Assembly (NCBI GenBank): GCA_011523485.1
Contig: WTGR01000681.1
Span: 1-10,420, forward strand
DNA from: Acidobacteriota bacterium
Lineage (GTDB): Bacteria; Acidobacteriota; Vicinamibacteria; Vicinamibacterales; UBA8438
DNA length: 10,420 bases
Reading direction: 5' to 3'
Below the pieces are notes generated by a model. It was not told the DNA's origin. It worked only from the letters and a program-made list of their open reading frames with translations, and did not search any database. The position numbers and the translations under genes were made by a program. Positions 7,601-10,420 of the stretch are shown piece after piece. The number at the start of each line of letters is the position of its first letter. Within the stretch, counting starts at the first letter, position 1.

Positions 7601-8677
7601 TCATCGCGCCGGTCTCCCGCCGAGGATATTCATCTTCCACAGGTCGCCCAGCGCATGGTCCTCCAGCCAGTCCCGGAGGCGATCCGGGTCCGGGCGTTCG
7701 AACACGGACTCTCCGTCGCGCCGGCTGACGACCACGATGTCTTTCGGTTGGAGCTCGCTGATCAAGTCGACCGACTGCGTCGAGACGATGACCTGGTGGT
7801 CTTCGCTCGCCTGCTGCAGCAGCGCGCCGAGGAGGCTTACCGCGTACGGGTGCAGCCCCAGCTCCGGCTCATCGATAAGCAGGGTCTTGGGCCGCAATTG
7901 ATTCGGCTGAAGCAGCAGCGTCGCGAGGCAGATGAAGCGGAGGGTTCCGTCAGAAAGTTGTCGAGGGCCGAGCACCGTGTCAGGGTCGCCGGACTCGGAC
8001 CACTCCAGGTCGATGGCTTCTTCCGGGCTTTGGCGATACACGAAGTCACCGAAAAACGGCGCCGCCAGACGGACAGTGTCCACGATGCGGCGATATGCTG
8101 CCGAGTGTCGCTCGCGGAGCCGCCGCAGGAACGGCGCGAGATTGCTCGCGTCCGGCTTCAGCCTCGCGTTGTCGCGCACGGCCTGGCCATGCCGGACCGC
8201 CGCGGACGGGCTCGTGTCGTGAAAGTGATAGACGCGCCAACCGGCAACGGCGGGCCGGACGTAGGTCGCGAAGGAGTCGTCGGCATCCGGCAAGCCCGCT
8301 TCCTGCTGTCCGTCGCTTCCCAACGAACGCCGCGAGTCGGCCAAGTCGCCGAAGAACAACGTCGCTTCGTCGGCAAAGACCAATCCGTCGCCCGCGGGAG
8401 CGAGCGAGAATTCGTATCCGTTTCGGTCGAAGACGAATTGCGCCTTCATCGTCTTCGTGCGCTTTCGTCCGCCGAACAACAACGCATTGGGGCCGTCCTG
8501 CTCCCGAACGAACAGCCGCAGCGACCGGTTCATCAGTCGCGCCAGCATCTGGAACAGGGCGATGAAGTTGCTTTTTCCGGCTCCGTTGGCGCCGATAAGG
8601 ACGTTGAGGTCGCGGAGTTCGAAGTCTTCCAGCGTGCGGATCGACTTGAAGCCGCGGATCGTGAGACGCTTCAACAT
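7601..8677 (-). CDS. RecF/OLD-like AAA ATPase (AAA_15/AAA_21 type), defence-associated
   Basis: A complete 358-residue SMC/RecF-type ATPase without a nuclease domain. It opens [13 protein letters not shown], has Walker A GANGAGKS at 29-36, an ABC-like signature LSDGTLRF at 241-248, Walker [13 protein letters not shown] at 266-277 (Asp269, Glu270), and a switch region VSTQS at 298-302 with Gln where His is common. The C-terminal [13 protein letters not shown] is, from memory, typical of ATPases usually encoded beside a DUF4276 (TOPRIM/RloB-like) partner; no such gene follows here, and hsdR comes next after 55 bp. The start is supported by GAGG (8687-8684) 6 nt before ATG. Base composition in a 60-base sample (8401-8460, 32 G/C) is lower than in the left block. 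It is probably cotranscribed with hsdR and may be a transferred defence or DNA-surveillance gene; the exact substrate is unknown. Confidence 0.9.
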   Translation of the reverse strand: MLKRLTIRGFKSIRTLEDFELRDLNVLIGANGAGKSNFIALFQMLARLMNRSLRLFVREQDGPNALLFGGRKRTKTMKAQFVFDRNGYEFSLAPAGDGLVFADEATLFFGDLADSRRSLGSDGQQEAGLPDADDSFATYVRPAVAGWRVYHFHDTSPSAAVRHGQAVRDNARLKPDASNLAPFLRRLRERHSAAYRRIVDTVRLAAPFFGDFVYRQSPEEAIDLEWSESGDPDTVLGPRQLSDGTLRFICLATLLLQPNQLRPKTLLIDEPELGLHPYAVSLLGALLQQASEDHQVIVSTQSVDLISELQPKDIVVVSRRDGESVFERPDPDRLRDWLEDHALGDLWKMNILGGRPAR

Positions 8678-8822
8678 GAAGCACCTCGGCGATTCAGGCC
8701 CTCGTTCGGCCCACTGCGGGCCTGGGGCGATCCGGGATTGCCGACCTGGGCGACGAGTCGCCGGGACTCGGGGACCACTCCTTGATGGTAGCAGTGCCCA
8801 TGCGCGCGCGGCCGGCGCCCGG

Positions 8823-9449
8823 CTACGAGCGGCCGAAGACGATCTTCTCCTGCCGCAGCAGCCAGGACGTGAGGGACAGGAATAGGACCGCCAGCAGCGT
8901 CGTGGCGGCCACGGAGGTCACGACGCTCAGGGCCGCGACCGGCTCGCCGCCCATGACGTCGACCAGCAGCAGGTGGTGCGACAGCGCCGGAACCAGCATC
9001 ATCCAGCCGGTGGACTGCAGCGGGTAGAACTGCAGGACGGTGCCGGGGACGATCGGCACGAAGATCAGCAGGCTGACGTAGGTCTGCGCCTCCTTGAAGC
9101 TGCGGGCGAAGGTCGCCACGAACATCTGCAGCGCGGATGCGAGCAGCACCAGCGGGGCGACGGCGACGGTCATCAGCAGAAGCTGGCGCGCGCCCAGGCT
9201 GAGCTGCACGCCGAGCTCCGCCAGCGGCACGAAGCGCATCATGAGCACGAACATCGCCAGCGTCAGCACGGTGGCGACGAGGCCGAACAGGCAGGTCGCG
9301 ATCCACTTGCCGGTCGTCAGCGCGCCGCGCGACACGGGGTTGACGAGCAGCGGCTCCAGCGACTGGCGTTCCCGTTCGCCCGCGGTCGTGTCGATGGCCA
9401 CGTTCATGCCGCCGACGAACGCGACCATGATCAGGAACAGGGGCAGCAT
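8823..9449 (-). CDS. ABC-2 type (NatB-like) permease, N-terminal half missing
   Basis: Membrane subunit of an ABC exporter of the NatB / ABC-2 family. The hallmark IDTTAGERERQSLEPLL is at residues 19-35. Hydrophobic segments fall near 2-14, 50-71, 89-113, 123-140, 150-165 and 172-198, which match the C-terminal membrane bundle. NatB-type permeases are about 400 residues and begin with one more membrane segment plus a large external domain; here only 208 residues remain from ATG 9449. The same frame extends up to 9470 with plausible permease sequence (ISKTAAWMLPLFL) before an in-frame TGA at 9473-9471, so the first Met is probably internal to the ancestral gene. No ATP-binding subunit lies next to it. 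Best read as a 5'-deleted remnant, though it could also be a mis-join in assembly. Confidence 0.75.
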   Translation of the reverse strand: MLPLFLIMVAFVGGMNVAIDTTAGERERQSLEPLLVNPVSRGALTTGKWIATCLFGLVATVLTLAMFVLMMRFVPLAELGVQLSLGARQLLLMTVAVAPLVLLASALQMFVATFARSFKEAQTYVSLLIFVPIVPGTVLQFYPLQSTGWMMLVPALSHHLLLVDVMGGEPVAALSVVTSVAATTLLAVLFLSLTSWLLRQEKIVFGRS

Positions 9450-9473
9450 CCAGGCGGCAGTCTTCGAGATTCA

Positions 9474-9594
9474 GCTCCGGTTGAGCGTCCGCGAACGGCG
9501 CAACCACCGTCGCGGCCAGCACGACCGTTGCGCCCAGCGCCAACCCGCGCCAGGCCGTCCAGCCGCGTCTCGCCGGCCGCTTCGCGTAGAGCAT
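9474..9594 (-). other. Orphan signal-peptide-like gene start abutting the permease remnant
   Basis: From ATG 9594 the minus strand reads MLYAKRPARRGWTAWRGLAL and then a hydrophobic stretch (GATVVLAATVVAPFADAQ), a convincing export leader with cleavage near ADAQ, then PELNLE. Past about 9474 this frame collides with the permease remnant and becomes Arg-rich shadow down to 8671. It is not the N-terminus expected of a NatB permease, so it looks like the 5' end of another gene left by a deletion. There is no Shine-Dalgarno, only TATACT 9 nt before the ATG. It may be non-coding. Confidence 0.3.
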
Positions 9595-9603
9595 GGTCGA
9601 GGG

Positions 9604-9609
9604 AGTATA
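9604..9609 (-). promoter_or_regulatory. Candidate -10 element (TATACT), minus strand
   Basis: TATACT on the minus strand is a good match to a bacterial -10 and lies 9 nt before ATG 9594, so the transcript would have almost no leader. No recognisable -35 is present at the expected distance. Its target is the orphan leader ORF and possibly the permease remnant. Confidence 0.22.
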
Positions 9610-9770
9610 CGCACGGTCGCGGGTTGCGGTTTGGTCGCGTCTCATCGCCCTGAACGCGCCGGAGGATACGGTTGCCGTCGACATCGCGGCCTCGATGATG
9701 CTCTATCCTTACGACGCATACGGTCCGCGCGGCGTCGGGAACAGCGGGACGGTCGGCCGGGTCAGGGCGG

Positions 9771-9776
9771 TATGCT
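9771..9776 (+). promoter_or_regulatory. Candidate -10 element (TATGCT) upstream of PQQ gene
   Basis: GGTATGCT recurs here as it does just before the hydrolase start at 2064. It would give a leader of about 45 nt before ATG 9829. No clear -35 is visible; the call rests on the repeated motif and its position. Confidence 0.22.
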
Positions 9777-9828
9777 CGCGCGCCGGATCCACTGCGAGAA
9801 GACGAGGGCACACCCGCCGGAGGAGATC

Positions 9829-10420
9829 ATGCGTTCGCAACCCCTTGTAGTCGGTCCGGTCGGGGCGCTCCTGGCGGCGGCGACCATTGCCGCCGGCAGC
9901 GCCGAGGCGGAGAACTGGCCGGCGTGGCGCGGTCCCACCGGCGACGGCGTCAGCACCGAGACGAACCTGCCGGTGGAATGGGACACCGAGCGCAACATCG
10001 CCTGGAGGCTCCCGTTGCCGGCCTGGTCGGGATCCACCCCCATCGTCTGGGGGGACCGGATCTTCCTGAACGTCGCCATCGACGACGAGGACATCGAGCT
10101 CTGGTGCCTCGACCGCGACGCCGGCCAGCCGATCTGGACGCGGCACCTGAGCGGCGGCAACCGCCGGCTCCGCAAGCAGAACATGTCGTCGCCGTCCCCG
10201 GTCACCGACGGCGAGCACGTCTGGGTCATGACCGGCACCGGCATCCTCAAGGCCTTCGACGTCGACGGCAACGAGCTGTGGACGCGCGACATCCCGGCCT
10301 CGTACGGCCGGTTCGGCCTGAACTGGGGCTACGCGTCGTCGCCCCTGCTGCACGACGGGGCGCTGTTCGTGCAGGTGCTGCACGGCATGCGGACGGACGA
10401 CCCCTCCTACGTGCTGCGGA
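9829..10420 (+). CDS. Secreted PQQ-like beta-propeller protein, 3'-truncated by window edge
   Basis: The start is fixed by a strong GGAGGAG at 9819-9825. The first 197 residues are in the window with no stop. A signal peptide covers about residues 1-27 (MRSQPLVVGPVGALLAAATI, cleavage near GSAEA). The mature protein starts ENWPAWRGPTGDGVS, an opening typical of secreted quinoprotein/BamB-like propellers. Two blade motifs are visible: LWCLDRDAGQPIWTR (91-105) and LKAFDVDGNELWTRD (140-154), each with the Trp-containing turn of PQQ repeats, and SSPSPVTDG / SSPLLHDG strands between them. Such domains form eight-bladed propellers, some binding PQQ, others purely structural; no dehydrogenase-specific calcium or Cys-Cys motif appears in the portion seen, so enzymatic activity is not claimed. 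It is not part of the minus-strand units to its left. Confidence 0.92.
   Translation, partial: MRSQPLVVGPVGALLAAATIAAGSAEAENWPAWRGPTGDGVSTETNLPVEWDTERNIAWRLPLPAWSGSTPIVWGDRIFLNVAIDDEDIELWCLDRDAGQPIWTRHLSGGNRRLRKQNMSSPSPVTDGEHVWVMTGTGILKAFDVDGNELWTRDIPASYGRFGLNWGYASSPLLHDGALFVQVLHGMRTDDPSYVLR

Larger units (their letters stand above)
9450..9828. other. Gene-poor stretch between permease remnant and PQQ gene
   Basis: No well-supported complete gene is seen. On the minus strand it holds the orphan leader-like segment and, just upstream, TATACT (9609-9604). On the plus strand it holds TATGCT (9771-9776) and the GGAGGAG ribosome-binding site (9819-9825) of the propeller gene. Longer open frames here are Arg/Pro-rich shadows. 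Confidence 0.5.

Noticed and set aside
8749..8770. Small inverted repeats between the ATPase and the permease remnant as a terminator
   Set aside because: Stems of 5-6 bp with overlapping alternatives and no T-tract; expected by chance at this GC content.
7532..8785. 417-residue open frame on the plus strand
   Set aside because: Antisense to the ATPase, whose Walker A, signature and Walker B motifs decide the real strand.
1..10420. CRISPR arrays, tRNA or rRNA genes, insertion sequences
   Set aside because: No regularly spaced repeats, tRNA-like cloverleaf, rRNA signature or transposase/integrase motif was seen on reading both strands.

Overview
The window is GC-rich, densely coded bacterial chromosome. 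Its gene content is an oligopeptidase B, a Tat-exported haloacid dehalogenase, exported alpha/beta hydrolase and uncharacterised proteins, and a PQQ-type beta-propeller whose mature protein begins near a WPAWRGPTGDGVS-like stretch. This mix, with weak or leaderless-looking starts, is compatible with an Acidobacteriota-like (or other soil/marine GC-rich) genome. That taxon is an inference from gene flavour only; no rRNA or tRNA is present to confirm it.

Left block (1-4252, all on +): the 3' part of oligopeptidase B (ptrB), whose extra C-terminal tail is written by a cluster of inverted repeats; a haloacid dehalogenase type II with every expected catalytic residue plus a twin-arginine leader; an exported epoxide-hydrolase-like alpha/beta hydrolase; and a secreted protein I do not recognise. 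The second and third could form a small extracytoplasmic module for halogenated or epoxidised organics, but that is inference.

Middle block (4352-8677, all on -): a RecF/OLD-like AAA ATPase followed 55 bp later by a type I restriction subunit hsdR. hsdR carries a one-base deletion in helicase domain 2 (between 5573 and 5574) that splits it into two overlapping frames. No hsdM or hsdS lies in the window, and the genes on both sides are unrelated. This looks like the decaying remnant of a defence locus. A hand count of one 60-base sample of the ATPase gene (8401-8460) gives 32 G/C, against 44/60 in the hydrolase gene (2461-2520), in keeping with a transferred origin.

Right block (8823-10420): on -, the C-terminal half only of an ABC-2 (NatB-like) permease, abutting out of frame the start of what looks like a different, signal-peptide-bearing ORF. 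After a gene-poor stretch there is, on +, the start of a secreted PQQ-like beta-propeller protein that runs off the window.

The strongest observations are the repairable hsdR lesion, the orphan ATPase-hsdR pair, the truncated permease junction, and the palindromic tail of ptrB. I see no CRISPR array, tRNA, rRNA, transposase or integrase. I did not find convincing evidence of a wholly new system; the ATPase-hsdR pairing and the secreted unknown at 3098-4252 are the best candidates for something undescribed.
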